DNA of 64,000 bases, from NCBI GenBank assembly GCA_029782145.1, contig JAKOVH010000023.1:154436-218435 (forward strand). The letters run 5' to 3'. Each line of letters begins with the position of its first letter. Position 1 is the first letter of the stretch. The notes beneath the pieces are model-generated. The model was not told the origin of the DNA. It searched no databases and saw only the letters and a program-made list of their open reading frames with translations. This document shows, one piece after another, positions 52,211 to 61,583 of the stretch. Position numbers and translations under genes: made by a program. Source of the DNA: Actinomycetes bacterium (GTDB lineage Bacteria; Actinomycetota; Acidimicrobiia; Acidimicrobiales; Acidimicrobilacustridaceae).

Positions 52211-52660
52211 TCAGGCCGCACTGGAGCTGCCCGGCTCGCCGTCGGGCTCGGCGACGGTCTCGGCGACCGGACGCGGCGGCGTGATCAGCTCGGGTCCGGT
52301 GCCCGGGGCCGGGGTGACGTCGACGGCGAAGGTCGCAGGCGCCGGCGGCGTGGCGGGCGGGGGCGCCGGCTCTACCGGGCTGTCGGACGCGGCCGGGGCC
52401 ACGGGGCTCTCGGGAGGCTGGGGCAGGAGGCGGGGGCCCTCGGTGGTGCGGTGGACGGCGTCGCCCTCGGAGCTCTCGGCATCGGTGCCGCCGAGGTCCA
52501 TGGCCTGGCGGAACTCCTCCTGGAAGCCCGAGGTCATGCGCCGGAACTCGTTGAGGTAGCGACCGGCCTTGCGGGCCGCGTCGGGCAGCTTGTCCGGGCC
52601 GAGGACGAGCAGCGCCAGCAGCAGGATGACGATGATCTCGCCGCCACCGACGTTGAACAT
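52211..52660 (-). CDS. tatA: TatA/TatB-family translocase subunit
   Basis: This is a 149-residue protein with one N-terminal transmembrane helix (VGGGEIIVILLLALLVLGP), the amphipathic helix DKLPDAARKAGRYLNEFRRM, and a long Pro/Ala-rich tail. The initial FNVGGGE and the long tail resemble TatB as much as TatA, so the subunit type is uncertain. It is directly upstream of tatC. A leaderless -10 box precedes the ATG. Confidence 0.88.
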   Translation of the reverse strand: MFNVGGGEIIVILLLALLVLGPDKLPDAARKAGRYLNEFRRMTSGFQEEFRQAMDLGGTDAESSEGDAVHRTTEGPRLLPQPPESPVAPAASDSPVEPAPPPATPPAPATFAVDVTPAPGTGPELITPPRPVAETVAEPDGEPGSSSAA

Positions 52661-52668
52661 GGGATCAG

Positions 52669-52674
52669 ATGGTA
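52669..52674 (-). promoter_or_regulatory. Leaderless -10 box of the tatA/B-tatC unit
   Basis: Minus-strand TACCAT lies 8 nt upstream of the ATG at 52660. Confidence 0.55.
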
Positions 52675-52720
52675 GCCAGCCGGTTCCCCGTACCGATCCC
52701 GCGGACGCCGGGTGGGCGGC

Positions 52721-53059
52721 TCAGCGGCGGCTGTCGGCCGCCTCGAAGGCCTCCCACAGCCGCCCGTCGTCGTCGAGCAGGCTGCTGAAGGCGTGGATGT
52801 CACGCTCCCCGAAGGGCGCACCGCTGGGTCGACGCTCCACCAGCTCCATGGGGGCGGTGCCCACGTCGTACTCCACGCCCGAGGCGAGCAGCAGGTCGAT
52901 GGTGCGGGGCTGCGCGGGCTTCACGACCAGGGTGTCGCAGCGGGGGCAGACGAAGGAGTAGGTGCCCTGGTGGCTCGTCGGGTCGACGCGGACGCGGACG
53001 TCGGCGGTACCAAGCTCGACGTCACCACAGACCGTGCACGTTGCCCGGATCGTCGCCAT
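52721..53059 (-). CDS. Small zinc-ribbon protein, unknown function
   Basis: This is a 112-residue protein with CTVCGDVEL near 8 and CPRCDTLVV near 38, one zinc ribbon with about 27 residues between the CxxC pairs. The C-terminal half is acidic and helical (ERDIHAFSSLLDDDGRLWEAFEA). Similar small proteins are frequent beside Tat and proteasome genes in actinobacteria; no role is known. GAAGGAG nine bases before the ATG at 53059 supports the start. Confidence 0.78.
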   Translation of the reverse strand: MATIRATCTVCGDVELGTADVRVRVDPTSHQGTYSFVCPRCDTLVVKPAQPRTIDLLLASGVEYDVGTAPMELVERRPSGAPFGERDIHAFSSLLDDDGRLWEAFEAADSRR

Positions 53060-53231
53060 GTCTCGCAGCTCCTTCGCATCGGGGTCCCTCCCCGGCACAA
53101 GTTGTCGTCGCGACCCGGCCGATCCTTGAGCGGCCCGTGGTGGGCCGTTCGACCTGTTGCGCCGCGCCGGGTCGGGGCCGCTCGGAGAGGCGGCGCGTGC
53201 CACCGCCGACCCCGGGCGGCATGCTGGAGAG

Positions 53232-53936
53232 GTGCCCCGCCTGCCCTCGCTGCGCCCGCCGATCGGCTTCGCCCACCGGGGGGCCCGTGCTCACGCCCCG
53301 GAGAACACCATCGAGGCGTTCCGGCTGGCGGCCCGGCTCGGCGCGACCGGCCTCGAGAGCGACGTGTGGCTCACCGCCGACGGCCACGCCGTGCTCGACC
53401 ACGACGGCGTGGTGGGCCGCCGCCCCCGCCGGCGCCCCATCGCCGAGCTGCGCCGCGACGAGCTGCCCCCGCACATCCCCACGCTGGCCGAGCTCTACGC
53501 CGAGGTCGGCACCGAGCTCGAGGTGTCGCTCGACGTCAAGGACCCGGCCGCCGCCCCGGAGGTCGTGGCCAGCGCCCGCGACGCCGGGGCCGAGCACCGC
53601 CTCTGGCTGTGCCACCACGAGTGGCGGACGGTCGCGTCGTGGCGGGAGCTGTCACCGCACGTGAAGCTCGTCGAGTCGACGCGGCTCAAGCGCCTGGAGG
53701 GCGGCCCGGAGCGCCACCTCGCCCGCAGCGCCGAGGCGGGCATCGACGTGCTCAACATGCACCACACCGACTGGAACGGCGGCCTGGTGGCGATGGTCCA
53801 CCGCTTCGAGGTGCTGGCCTTCGGCTGGGACGCCCAGCACGAGCGGATCCTGCACGAGCTGCTCGACTCGGGCATCGACGCGGTCTACAGCGACCACGTC
53901 GACCGCATGGTGGCCGTGCTCGACCGGATGGCCTGA
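53232..53936 (+). CDS. Glycerophosphodiester phosphodiesterase
   Basis: This is a 234-residue protein of the GDPD TIM-barrel family that releases glycerol 3-phosphate from glycerophosphodiesters. FAHRGARAHAPENT (13-26) holds the catalytic His15 and Arg16, and E42/D44 (LESDVWLTADG) bind the metal. HDxxGV-like residues follow (LDHDGVVGR). GTG at 53232 has GGAGAG just before it; an in-frame ATG-type extension further upstream reads into a basic, unconserved segment. It stands alone on the plus strand inside the minus-strand cluster. Confidence 0.88.
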   Translation: MPRLPSLRPPIGFAHRGARAHAPENTIEAFRLAARLGATGLESDVWLTADGHAVLDHDGVVGRRPRRRPIAELRRDELPPHIPTLAELYAEVGTELEVSLDVKDPAAAPEVVASARDAGAEHRLWLCHHEWRTVASWRELSPHVKLVESTRLKRLEGGPERHLARSAEAGIDVLNMHHTDWNGGLVAMVHRFEVLAFGWDAQHERILHELLDSGIDAVYSDHVDRMVAVLDRMA

Positions 53937-53967
53937 CGCCGGCCGCCGCCCGCGAGGGACGCCTGAG

Positions 53968-54714
53968 CTAGAGGATCCCCCATCGGCTCAACGGCCACAC
54001 CACGAAGAAGGCTCGTCCCACGATGGTGTGGTCCTCGATGGGGCCGAACCAGCGGCTGTCCTTGGAGTCGTTGCGGTTGTCGCCCATCACCCAGACGTCG
54101 CCCTCCGGCACCACGCACGGATCGGCACGTGTGCACTTGTACGGCGAGTTGTCGGTGCTGGTGGTGACCCCGTCGGGCAGGTACGACTCGTCGAGCATGC
54201 GCCCGTCGACGTAGACGTGGCCGGCCTCGATGACCAACGACTCCCCCGGCAGCCCCACGACCCGCTTGATGAGGTCCGGGATGTCGGTGGCCGTCTCGCT
54301 GGCGGGCCGCTCGAAGACCACGACGTCGCCCCGGTTCACGTCGTGCACCTTGTAGCTGAGCTTGTTGACCAGCACCCGGTCGTCCTTCTGGAGGGTCGGG
54401 TACATCGAGGCCGAGGGGATGTAGAAGGCCTGCAGCAGGAAGACCTTGACGACGATCGCCAGCAGGATCGCCCCGCCGAAGACCAGCCCCCACTCGACCA
54501 CGTTGGCCCAGGTGGGCCCGATGCGGCGGGCCAGGCGGCCCCGCCGGCGACGAGGGCGGTCGTCGGGGGACGACCCGGCCGGAGCGCTCCCCGCGCCCCC
54601 GCCCGACGACGTGGCGCCGGACCCGCCGGCGACGAGGTCGTTCAGCTCGGCGATGGGATCCGCCTGCGGATCGTGCGGTGAGGTCACAGGGCATCCGGAT
54701 GTGGGGAGGGGCAC
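53968..54714 (-). CDS. lepB: Signal peptidase I
   Basis: This is a 248-residue serine-lysine peptidase that cleaves signal peptides at the outer face of the membrane. One transmembrane helix (about 74-95) precedes IPSASMYPTL with the catalytic Ser103. KRVVGLPGE contains the general-base Lys150, and GDNRNDSKDSR is the conserved box. The N-terminal 60 residues are low complexity. GTG at 54714 is taken as start; a second GTG at 54687 is possible. It follows pafC directly. Confidence 0.93.
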   Translation of the reverse strand: MPLPTSGCPVTSPHDPQADPIAELNDLVAGGSGATSSGGGAGSAPAGSSPDDRPRRRRGRLARRIGPTWANVVEWGLVFGGAILLAIVVKVFLLQAFYIPSASMYPTLQKDDRVLVNKLSYKVHDVNRGDVVVFERPASETATDIPDLIKRVVGLPGESLVIEAGHVYVDGRMLDESYLPDGVTTSTDNSPYKCTRADPCVVPEGDVWVMGDNRNDSKDSRWFGPIEDHTIVGRAFFVVWPLSRWGIL

Positions 54715-54732
54715 GTCGTGCCGGGGACGGTC

Positions 54733-54738
54733 AACCTA
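54733..54738 (-). promoter_or_regulatory. Possible -10 box of lepB, overlapping the pafC stop
   Basis: Minus-strand TAGGTT starts with the TAG stop codon of pafC and is 18 nt upstream of the GTG at 54714. Confidence 0.4.
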
Positions 54739-55683
54739 CTCGCCGTACCGGGCCAGCACCCGACGGGCGGCATCGGCTCCGGCGCCGGCGAGCTCGTCGG
54801 GCGCGTCGACCACCGAGGCGTCGGGTCCGAGCCGGAGCAGGAGCCGCTCGAGCCAGGGCCGGGCGGCCACGGCGAGGGTGACCCGCAGGCGCCCGCCGGG
54901 TGCTTCCGCCACCGCCTCGACGGGGTACTGGCCGACCACCCACGCCGCCGAGGGGGCGAGGTCGAGCACCACCCGGGGGTCGGTCGGCTCGGGCCGGAAC
55001 ACCTCGAGGGGCCCGGCCCCCTGGGGCCGTTCGAACACCTCGTCGAGCACGCTGACCCGCCGGATGCGGTCGACGCGGAACACGCGGACGGCGTCGCTGC
55101 TGTGGCAGTAGCCCTCGAGGTACCAGCGGCCCTGCTCGGCCTGCACCCGCCACGGGTCGACCCGACGCACGCCCTGGGCGTCGCGCCCGTAGCTGTAGTA
55201 GTCGATCTCGACGGTGCGGCCCTGGGCGGTCGCCCGCTGCAGCACCGCCAGCGCGTCGCCGGAGACCTCACCGAGGTCGACCTCGACGACCTCGGACGTG
55301 TCGGCGCCGAGCGCCTCGGCCAGCTTGGCCAGGCCCCGGGCGAGCGGGCCCTGCGGGTCGGCGCCGGGCACGGACTGCAGGCTGCGGCCCGCCGCGAGCA
55401 GGGCGAACGCCTGGGCGGGGGTCAGCCGCAGGGGCCGCGTGAAGAAGTCGGGCAGGCGGATCTGCACGCGGTCGTGGTCGACGAGCACGTCGACCAGGGC
55501 ATCGGGGGTGTACGGGTGGACGCCCACCATGAACACGGTGTCGAGGCACGCCTGGAGCTGCTCGGCGTCGAGCTCGAAGCGCCGGCAGATCTCCTCGATC
55601 GTGGCGCCGTCGGGCTGGGCGGCCACCCACGGCACGATGGCGAGCATGCGCCGCAACCGGTCCTGGGCGTTGAGCGGGCTCAC
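54736..55683 (-). CDS. pafC: WYL-domain regulator PafC
   Basis: This is a 315-residue protein. An N-terminal winged helix (LRRMLAIVPWVAAQPDGATIEEICRRF) is followed by a WYL domain (GRTVEIDYYSYGRDAQGVRRVDPWRVQAEQGRWYLEGYCH, then FRVDRI). PafB and PafC form a heterodimer that activates RecA-independent DNA-damage genes in mycobacteria. The GTG start overlaps the pafB stop (GTGA). The gene order pafA-pafB-pafC is as in Mycobacterium. Confidence 0.93.
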   Translation of the reverse strand: MSPLNAQDRLRRMLAIVPWVAAQPDGATIEEICRRFELDAEQLQACLDTVFMVGVHPYTPDALVDVLVDHDRVQIRLPDFFTRPLRLTPAQAFALLAAGRSLQSVPGADPQGPLARGLAKLAEALGADTSEVVEVDLGEVSGDALAVLQRATAQGRTVEIDYYSYGRDAQGVRRVDPWRVQAEQGRWYLEGYCHSSDAVRVFRVDRIRRVSVLDEVFERPQGAGPLEVFRPEPTDPRVVLDLAPSAAWVVGQYPVEAVAEAPGGRLRVTLAVAARPWLERLLLRLGPDASVVDAPDELAGAGADAARRVLARYGE

Positions 55684-56657
55684 CGCACCGCCTCGCCGGC
55701 GATGCGGCTCAGCCACGCCACCACGTCGGCCCGCAGCTCCGCAGGCTCGAGCACCTCGGCGTGGTCGAGGAAGCTGAGCACGAAGGAGCGGAACGCCGGC
55801 CAGGACGTGACCGGCACGGCGAAGGTCGTGGCGCCGTCGGGTTCGGTGGAGAGCACCGAGTCGTCGCCGAGCTGCTCGCGGGCCCAGCGAGCCTGCTCGT
55901 TGTCGACCCTCAGCACGGCGGTCACGGCCTCGCCCTCGCCGTAGGTCCACGGTTGGTCGAGCCCCTCGGGAGCGGTGGGCTCGGGGCCCTCGAAGGTGCC
56001 GGGCGCATCGAGCGCCACCTCGCCCCGGATGCGGTCGAGCCGGAAGTTGCGCCCCTCGCCGCGGTCGTGGTCGTAGGCGGTGAGGTACCACCGCCCTCGG
56101 CGGTACTCGAGCCGCCACGGCTCCACCACCCGCTCGGCGTCGCCGCCGGCCGAGGCGTAGGCGAAGCGGGCGACCCGGCGCTCGAGCACCGCCGAGAACA
56201 GCGGGACCAGCGACGGGTCGGGCGGCAGCGAGGCCACGGCGTCGCCGGGCGGGGCGCCGACGCCGACGTCGTCGCCCGGGTCGACCACCCCGCCGAGCTT
56301 CCACAGCGCTTCGGAGCCGTCGCCGGTCTGCTCGCCCACCCGCACCGCCTGCAGGGCCAGGCGCAGCGCGGCCAGCTCGTCGGGGGCGAGGCCGGGATCG
56401 GGCAGCTCGTAGTCGGCCCGGTCGATGCGGTACCCGTGCTCGGGAGGGTACGACCCGGCGATGACCTCCATGACGAGCGGGACGCCCAGCTGGCGCAGCT
56501 CGTCCTTGTCGCGCTCGAAGGTGCGCCGGAACGCCTCCTTGCCCTCGGCGTAGCCGGTGACCCGCTCGGCGATGTCGTCGGCGGTGAGGGGCCGGTCGGC
56601 GTCGAGGAGGGCGGCCGTGAGGTTCATCAGCCGCTCGAGCTTGTCGGACTGGGCCAT
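55680..56657 (-). CDS. pafB: WYL-domain regulator PafB
   Basis: This is a 325-residue protein with a helix-turn-helix (KLERLMNLTAALLDADRPLTADDIAERV) and a WYL domain (RVARFAYASAGGDAERVVEPWRLEYRRGRWYLTAYDHDRGEGRNFRLDRI). It pairs with PafC. The ATG at 56657 lies five bases after the pafA stop codon and there is no separate promoter, so it is read through from pafA. Confidence 0.93.
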   Translation of the reverse strand: MAQSDKLERLMNLTAALLDADRPLTADDIAERVTGYAEGKEAFRRTFERDKDELRQLGVPLVMEVIAGSYPPEHGYRIDRADYELPDPGLAPDELAALRLALQAVRVGEQTGDGSEALWKLGGVVDPGDDVGVGAPPGDAVASLPPDPSLVPLFSAVLERRVARFAYASAGGDAERVVEPWRLEYRRGRWYLTAYDHDRGEGRNFRLDRIRGEVALDAPGTFEGPEPTAPEGLDQPWTYGEGEAVTAVLRVDNEQARWAREQLGDDSVLSTEPDGATTFAVPVTSWPAFRSFVLSFLDHAEVLEPAELRADVVAWLSRIAGEAVR

Positions 56658-56662
56658 GTCGT

Positions 56663-58021
56663 CTACAGCGAGGCGATGAGCTTCTCGACCCGGTCGTCGT
56701 GAGAGCGGAACGGGTCCTTGCACAGCACGGTGCGCTGGGCCTGGTCGTTGAGCTTGAGGTGCACCCAGTCGACCGTGTAGTCGCGCTTGCGCTCCTTGGC
56801 CCGCCGGATGAACTCGCCCCGCAGCCGGGCCCGGGTGGTCTGCGGCGGCGTGTCGACGGCTTCGTTGATCTCGGCGTCGTCGCAGACCCGTTCTACGAGC
56901 CCACGCCGCTGGAGCTTGTAGAACAGGCCCCGATCGCGGTTGACGTCGTGGTACTGCAGGTCGATGAGCGACACCCTCGGGTGGTTGAGGGGCAGGTCGT
57001 GCTTGGCGCGGTACGCCTCGACCAGCTTGTACTTCACGACCCAGTCGGCCTCGCGGTCGAGGCCGAGGGGGTCGTCCTCGATCTGGGTGAGGGCGTGCTC
57101 CCACATGCCGAGCGCCTGCTTCTCGAGCGGCGACAGGTCGCGCCGCTCGGCGTAGCGCAGCGCCCGGTCGAGGTACTCGGTCTGGATCTCCAGGGCGCTG
57201 GCCTCGCGCCCGTTGGCCAGGCGCACCTTGCGGGTGCAGGTGATGTCGTGGCTGATCTCGCGGATGGCCCGGATCGGGTTCTCGAGGGTCATGTCGCGCA
57301 GCACGACGTTGGGCTCTTCGAGCATGCGCAGCAGGATCGCGGTGGCGCCCACCTTGAGGAAGGTGGCGTACTCGCTCATGTTGGAGTCGCCCACGATGAC
57401 GTGCAGCCGCCGGTAGCGCTCGGCGTCGGCGTGGGGCTCGTCGCGGGTGTTGATGATGGGCCGGCTGCGGGTCGTGGCCGACGAGACGCCCTCCCAGATG
57501 TGCTCGGCCCGCTGGGAGATGCAGAACATCGCGCCGCGGGCCGTCTGGAGCACCTTGCCGGCGCCGGCGTAGATCTGCCGGGTGACGAGGAACGGGATGA
57601 GCACGTCGGCGTAGTGGGCGAAGTCGTCGCGGCGGCTGGTGAGGTAGTTCTCGTGGCAGCCGTAGGAGTTGCCGGCCGAGTCGGTGTTGTTCTTGAACAG
57701 GTAGATGTCGCCCCGGATGCCCTCCTCGGCGAGGCGCTGCTCGGCGCTCGAGAGCAGCCCCTCGAGGATGCGCTCCCCCGCCTTGTCGTGCACCACCAGG
57801 TCGTGCACGGAATCGCACTCGGGGGTGGCGTACTCGGGGTGGGAGCCGACGTCGAGGTAGAGCCTCGCCCCATTGGCGAGGAACACGTTCGAGCTGCGGC
57901 CCCACGACACGACCCGCCGGAACAGGTAGCGGGCGACCTCGTCGGGGCTGAGGCGGCGCTGGCCGCGGAGCGTGCAGGTGACGCCGTACTCGTTCTCGAG
58001 GCCGAAGATGCGCCGCTCCAT
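56663..58021 (-). CDS. pafA: Pup-protein ligase PafA
   Basis: This is a 452-residue ATP-dependent ligase that joins the C-terminal Glu of Pup to lysines of target proteins. It belongs to the glutamine-synthetase-like fold shared with Dop: [14 protein letters not shown] at the N-terminus, the catalytic Asp57 region [15 protein letters not shown], and [16 protein letters not shown]. The ATG at 58021 is chosen from the -10 box directly upstream; a longer reading to 58030 overlaps that box. It is the first gene before pafB and pafC. Confidence 0.97.
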   Translation of the reverse strand: MERRIFGLENEYGVTCTLRGQRRLSPDEVARYLFRRVVSWGRSSNVFLANGARLYLDVGSHPEYATPECDSVHDLVVHDKAGERILEGLLSSAEQRLAEEGIRGDIYLFKNNTDSAGNSYGCHENYLTSRRDDFAHYADVLIPFLVTRQIYAGAGKVLQTARGAMFCISQRAEHIWEGVSSATTRSRPIINTRDEPHADAERYRRLHVIVGDSNMSEYATFLKVGATAILLRMLEEPNVVLRDMTLENPIRAIREISHDITCTRKVRLANGREASALEIQTEYLDRALRYAERRDLSPLEKQALGMWEHALTQIEDDPLGLDREADWVVKYKLVEAYRAKHDLPLNHPRVSLIDLQYHDVNRDRGLFYKLQRRGLVERVCDDAEINEAVDTPPQTTRARLRGEFIRRAKERKRDYTVDWVHLKLNDQAQRTVLCKDPFRSHDDRVEKLIASL

Positions 58022-58028
58022 CGCCCGC

Positions 58029-58034
58029 ACGCTA
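58029..58034 (-). promoter_or_regulatory. Leaderless -10 box of pafA
   Basis: Minus-strand TAGCGT lies 7 nt upstream of the ATG at 58021. Confidence 0.65.
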
Positions 58035-58147
58035 CCGGCCCCGCCCGCCGGCGCGGCGAACGGTCGCCGCCCGGCCGGCGACCCTCGTCGAGCCGCGCCC
58101 GACGGCGGCGCGATCGGGTGGCCGACCGGCTCGCCGCGCCCGGGTGC

Positions 58148-58885
58148 TCAGCTCTCGGGGGCCTCGGCCGGTCCGTCCTCGACGGGCGCCTCGGCCGGCG
58201 CCGGCGCCACGGGGAGCAGCGCGGGGAGGTCGCTGCGCTCGATGCGGCGGAACGCTCGGCGCTCGGCGGTGCGCTCGAGCAGCGCGACCTCGAGGTCGTC
58301 GGCCGAGAGCGTGCGCTCGGGGCCGGCGAGGGCGCCCACCGCGGCGGCGAGGGCGGCGCGCAGGTCGAGGCCCTCCGACCATGCGTCCTCCATCCGTGCG
58401 GCGATGGCCTCGGCCTCCCCACCGAGCACGGTGAAGCGGTCCTCGTCCATGACCGTGCCGTCGTAGAGGATGTGGAACAGCTGGTCGTCGGCCGGGCCGG
58501 CGCCGACCTCGGCCACGAGGATCTCGACCTCCATGGGCTTCATCTCGTGGGTGAAGACCTGACCGAGGATCTGCGCGTAGTTGTTGGCGAGGCTGCGAGC
58601 GTCGACGTCCTCGCGGCTGTAGGCGTAGCCCTTGATGTCGGCGGCGCGCACCCCGGCGATGCGGAGCTGGTCGAACTCGTTGTACTTGCCGACCCCGGCG
58701 AAGGCGATGCGGTCGTAGATCTCGCTCACCTTGCGCAGGGTGGACGACGGGTTCTCGGCGCAGATGAGGATGCCGCCGTCGTAGACGGTGGCCACGAGGG
58801 AGCGGCCCCGGGCGATGCCCTTGCGGGCGTAGTCGGCCCGGTCCTTCATCACCTGCTCGGGCGCGACGTAGAACGGCATGCTCAT
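58148..58885 (-). CDS. prcA: Proteasome subunit alpha
   Basis: This is a 245-residue alpha subunit that builds the outer rings of the 20S core particle. The N-terminus [25 protein letters not shown] is the gating helix typical of actinobacterial PrcA. The core follows ([41 protein letters not shown]). The C-terminal 25 residues are Ala/Pro/Glu-rich. The ATG at 58885 overlaps the prcB stop (ATGA). Confidence 0.97.
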   Translation of the reverse strand: MSMPFYVAPEQVMKDRADYARKGIARGRSLVATVYDGGILICAENPSSTLRKVSEIYDRIAFAGVGKYNEFDQLRIAGVRAADIKGYAYSREDVDARSLANNYAQILGQVFTHEMKPMEVEILVAEVGAGPADDQLFHILYDGTVMDEDRFTVLGGEAEAIAARMEDAWSEGLDLRAALAAAVGALAGPERTLSADDLEVALLERTAERRAFRRIERSDLPALLPVAPAPAEAPVEDGPAEAPES

Positions 58886-59727
58886 CGTTCGTCGCTCCTC
58901 GTCTCGACGCTCGTCTCGGGCACCCGGCTCGTGCCGGCCTCGCGGCCGGCGAGGACCTCGAGCAGGGCGGCGAAGCGCTCGGCGATCTCGGCGTCGTCGA
59001 GGCGGGAGAAGCCCTCGGCGGTGATGGTGGCGATCACCGGGTAGATGCCCCGCACGACGTCGGGGCCGCCGGTGGCGGAGTCCTCGTCGGCAGCCTGGAA
59101 CAGCGCCGTGATGGCCAGGTCGACGGTGTCGCCGCGGCTGAGCCCCTCACGGAAGCCGAGCTTCACGACGGTGCCAGCGTGCAGGCTGCCCGAACCGCTG
59201 GCTGCGAAGTTCGACTCCTCGTAGCGGCCGCCGGTGACGTCATACTGGAACAGCCGGCCGGCGCCGCGCCGCAGGTCGTAGCCGGCGAACAACGGCACCA
59301 CGGCCAGGCCCTGCATGGCGGCCGGCAGGTTGCCCCGCACCATCTGCCCGAGCTGGTTGGCCTTGCCCTCCAGCGAGAGCGACGACCCCTCGACCTTCTC
59401 GTAGTGCTCGAGCTGGAGCTGGAACAGCTTCACCATCTCCATGGCGGGGCCGGCCGCCCCGGCGATGGCCACCCCGGAGTGGCGGTCGGCCGGGAACACC
59501 TTCTCGATGGCCCGATGGGAGATCAGGTTGCCTGCCGTGGCCCGACGGTCGCCGGCCATCACCACGCCGTCGGCGTAGCGGATGGCGACCACCGTGGTGC
59601 CGTGGGTGATGGCCAGGCGGTCGGTGACGTCGGCGGTGGGCGGCTCGGGCGCCAGGCCCAGCCGGCGCACGAGCGCTGCGAAGTCCGGCCCCGGGTCGTC
59701 GCCCGGGGTGAAGAAGGGCATGGTCAC
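58882..59727 (-). CDS. prcB: Proteasome subunit beta
   Basis: This is a 281-residue precursor. A propeptide of about 43 residues precedes the catalytic Thr44, in [13 protein letters not shown], with the Lys of the active site further on ([20 protein letters not shown]). After self-cleavage the Thr is the nucleophile. The C-terminal tail is short and acidic. The GTG at 59727 is the leaderless start; an ATG at 59721 is two codons later. The pup gene lies 44 bp upstream. Confidence 0.97.
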   Translation of the reverse strand: MTMPFFTPGDDPGPDFAALVRRLGLAPEPPTADVTDRLAITHGTTVVAIRYADGVVMAGDRRATAGNLISHRAIEKVFPADRHSGVAIAGAAGPAMEMVKLFQLQLEHYEKVEGSSLSLEGKANQLGQMVRGNLPAAMQGLAVVPLFAGYDLRRGAGRLFQYDVTGGRYEESNFAASGSGSLHAGTVVKLGFREGLSRGDTVDLAITALFQAADEDSATGGPDVVRGIYPVIATITAEGFSRLDDAEIAERFAALLEVLAGREAGTSRVPETSVETRSDER

Positions 59728-59735
59728 GGGCGGTG

Positions 59736-59741
59736 AGGCTA
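59736..59741 (-). promoter_or_regulatory. Leaderless -10 box of prcB
   Basis: Minus-strand TAGCCT lies 8 nt upstream of the GTG at 59727. Confidence 0.55.
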
Positions 59742-59771
59742 CCGGCTCCGCGGCGGGCGCCGGGCGGGCCG

Positions 59772-59966
59772 CTACTGCCCGCCCTTCTGCACGAAGCTGC
59801 GGACGAAGTCCTCCGCGTTGGTCTCGAGCACCTCGTCGATCTCGTCGAGCAGGTCGTCGAGCTCGGCCTTCAGCTTCTCGCCCTTCTCCGACGTCGCAGG
59901 CGCGTCGTCGACCTCGACCTCGGCCTTCTCGCTCGGGCTCTTGCGGATCTGCTCACGTTCGGCCAT
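59772..59966 (-). CDS. pup: Prokaryotic ubiquitin-like protein Pup
   Basis: This 64-residue protein is intrinsically disordered and helical at the C-terminus ([20 protein letters not shown]). It ends in VQKGGQ, so the C-terminal Gln needs deamidation by Dop before ligation by PafA. The acidic core [18 protein letters not shown] binds the coiled coil of Mpa. GAGG precedes the ATG at 59966. The gene lies between dop and prcB, the conserved order. Confidence 0.97.
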   Translation of the reverse strand: MAEREQIRKSPSEKAEVEVDDAPATSEKGEKLKAELDDLLDEIDEVLETNAEDFVRSFVQKGGQ

Positions 59967-59999
59967 GGGACCTCGGTTCGTTCGGGTGGCGTGTCGACC

Positions 60000-61511
60000 T
60001 CAGGACCCGAGCCGCTCGAGCAGCTCGGCCGAGGTCTCGCTCGCGGCGATCAAGCTACCCACATGGGCGGCCGTTCCGCGCGTTGGTTCCATCATCGGGA
60101 CGCGCCGCAGCGGCTCCTCACCGATGTCGAACACCAGCGAGTCCCAGTTGGCGGCGACCACGTCGGTGGCGTACTTCTGCAGGCACTTGCCCCGGAAGTA
60201 AGCCCGGGTGTCGGGCGGCGGCTCGGTCATCGCTCGCTCGACCTCGTCGTCGGTGGTGAGCCGCTCGAGGCCCACCCGGGCGGCGAGCGACCGGTCGGGG
60301 CGCAGGTCGTGGTACTGCAGGTCGAGCGCGGCCAGCCGGGCGTCGCCCCACTCGAGGCCGTGGCGCTCGCGGTAGGCGTCGACCAACCGGTGCTTGGCCA
60401 CCCAGTCGAGCTGGCCGGCGAGGGCCGACGGGTCCGACTCGAGGCCGTTGAGCACCGCCTCCCATCGGCGCAGCACCTCGTTCCCGACCTGCTCGCCGAC
60501 GCACGCCAGGCCGACGTCGTCGGCGTACTTGCGGGCCCGGGTGAACAGCTCCCACTGCACCTCGAGGGCGGTGACGGTGGCGCCGTCGGCGAGGGCGATC
60601 GGCTGGCGCAGGGTCAGGTCGTAGCTCACCCTCCGCAGCGCGCCCACCGGCGAGGCGAAGGCGAACTCGCGGGGCAGGAACTCGTCCTCGATCATCGCCA
60701 GGACGAGGGCGGTGGTGCCCACCTTCAGGAACGTGGCGACCTCCGAGAGGTTGGCGTCGCCGATGATGACGTGGAGGCGGCGGTACTTCTGGGCGTCGGC
60801 GTGGGGCTCGTCGCGCGTGTTGACGATCGGGCGCTTCAGCGTGGTCTCGAGCCCCACCTCCTCTTCGAAGAAGTCGGCCCGCTGGCTGATCTGGAACGGC
60901 ACCTCGTCGGGCCCGAGGCCGGCCTCGCAGCCGACCTTGCCGGCGCCGCAGAAGATCTGGCGGGTGATGAAGTGCGGCGTGACGTGGCTGACGATGCGCC
61001 CGAACGGCACGGCCCGGTCCATGAGGTAGTTCTCGTGGCAGCCGTAGGAGTTGCCCTTGCCGTCGGAGTTGTTCTTGTAGACGACGATCTCCTGCCCCGC
61101 GGGCAGCAGCCGCCGGGCCGCGTCCATCGAGGTCTGCAGGATGCGCTCGGCGGCCCGGTCGAACACCACCACCGAGCGGGCGTCGGAGCACTCGGGCGTC
61201 GAGCACTCGGGGTGGGCGTGGTCGACGTAGTAGCGGGCGCCGTTGGTGAGCACGGCGTTCACGAGGTGGGTCTCGACCTCGGGTGCCATCGCCCCCAGCG
61301 GCGAGAACCCCCGGGCGTCGGTGCCCGGCTGCTCGTCCTCGAAGTCCCACCCGACCTTGGGCGCCGCACCGGCGCTGGCGGAGCGGCGCTCCAGCTCGTG
61401 CAGGTACGAGTTGATGAGGACCGACGACGCGGCGATGGGGTTGGGGTCGTCGGTGCCCCGGAGCACGATCCCGTACTCCGTCTCGATCCCGCAGATCTTC
61501 TGGATGGCCAC
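60000..61511 (-). CDS. dop: Pup deamidase/depupylase Dop
   Basis: This is a 503-residue homologue of PafA that deamidates the Pup Gln and removes Pup from substrates. The N-terminus AIQKICGIETEYGI and the catalytic Asp97 region VDHAHPECSTPE match Dop. [17 protein letters not shown] is the second nucleotide-binding block. Dop carries an extra loop near 36-60 (LHELERRSASAGAAPKVGW) that PafA lacks. GTG 61511 lies 6 nt after a -10 box. Confidence 0.97.
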   Translation of the reverse strand: MAIQKICGIETEYGIVLRGTDDPNPIAASSVLINSYLHELERRSASAGAAPKVGWDFEDEQPGTDARGFSPLGAMAPEVETHLVNAVLTNGARYYVDHAHPECSTPECSDARSVVVFDRAAERILQTSMDAARRLLPAGQEIVVYKNNSDGKGNSYGCHENYLMDRAVPFGRIVSHVTPHFITRQIFCGAGKVGCEAGLGPDEVPFQISQRADFFEEEVGLETTLKRPIVNTRDEPHADAQKYRRLHVIIGDANLSEVATFLKVGTTALVLAMIEDEFLPREFAFASPVGALRRVSYDLTLRQPIALADGATVTALEVQWELFTRARKYADDVGLACVGEQVGNEVLRRWEAVLNGLESDPSALAGQLDWVAKHRLVDAYRERHGLEWGDARLAALDLQYHDLRPDRSLAARVGLERLTTDDEVERAMTEPPPDTRAYFRGKCLQKYATDVVAANWDSLVFDIGEEPLRRVPMMEPTRGTAAHVGSLIAASETSAELLERLGS

Positions 61512-61517
61512 GGCGTC

Positions 61518-61523
61518 AGCCTA
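61518..61523 (-). promoter_or_regulatory. Leaderless -10 box of dop
   Basis: Minus-strand TAGGCT lies 6 nt upstream of the GTG at 61511. Confidence 0.55.
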
Positions 61524-61583
61524 CCGACGGGCCCCGGCCCGTCCCGGGTCGGCGGGCGGGCGTGACGGGCACCGCGCCGGCCG

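Noticed and set aside
58022..58030. Upstream start of pafA at 58030
   Set aside because: That start overlaps the promoter element. The ATG at 58021 gives the conserved [13 protein letters not shown] start of PafA.
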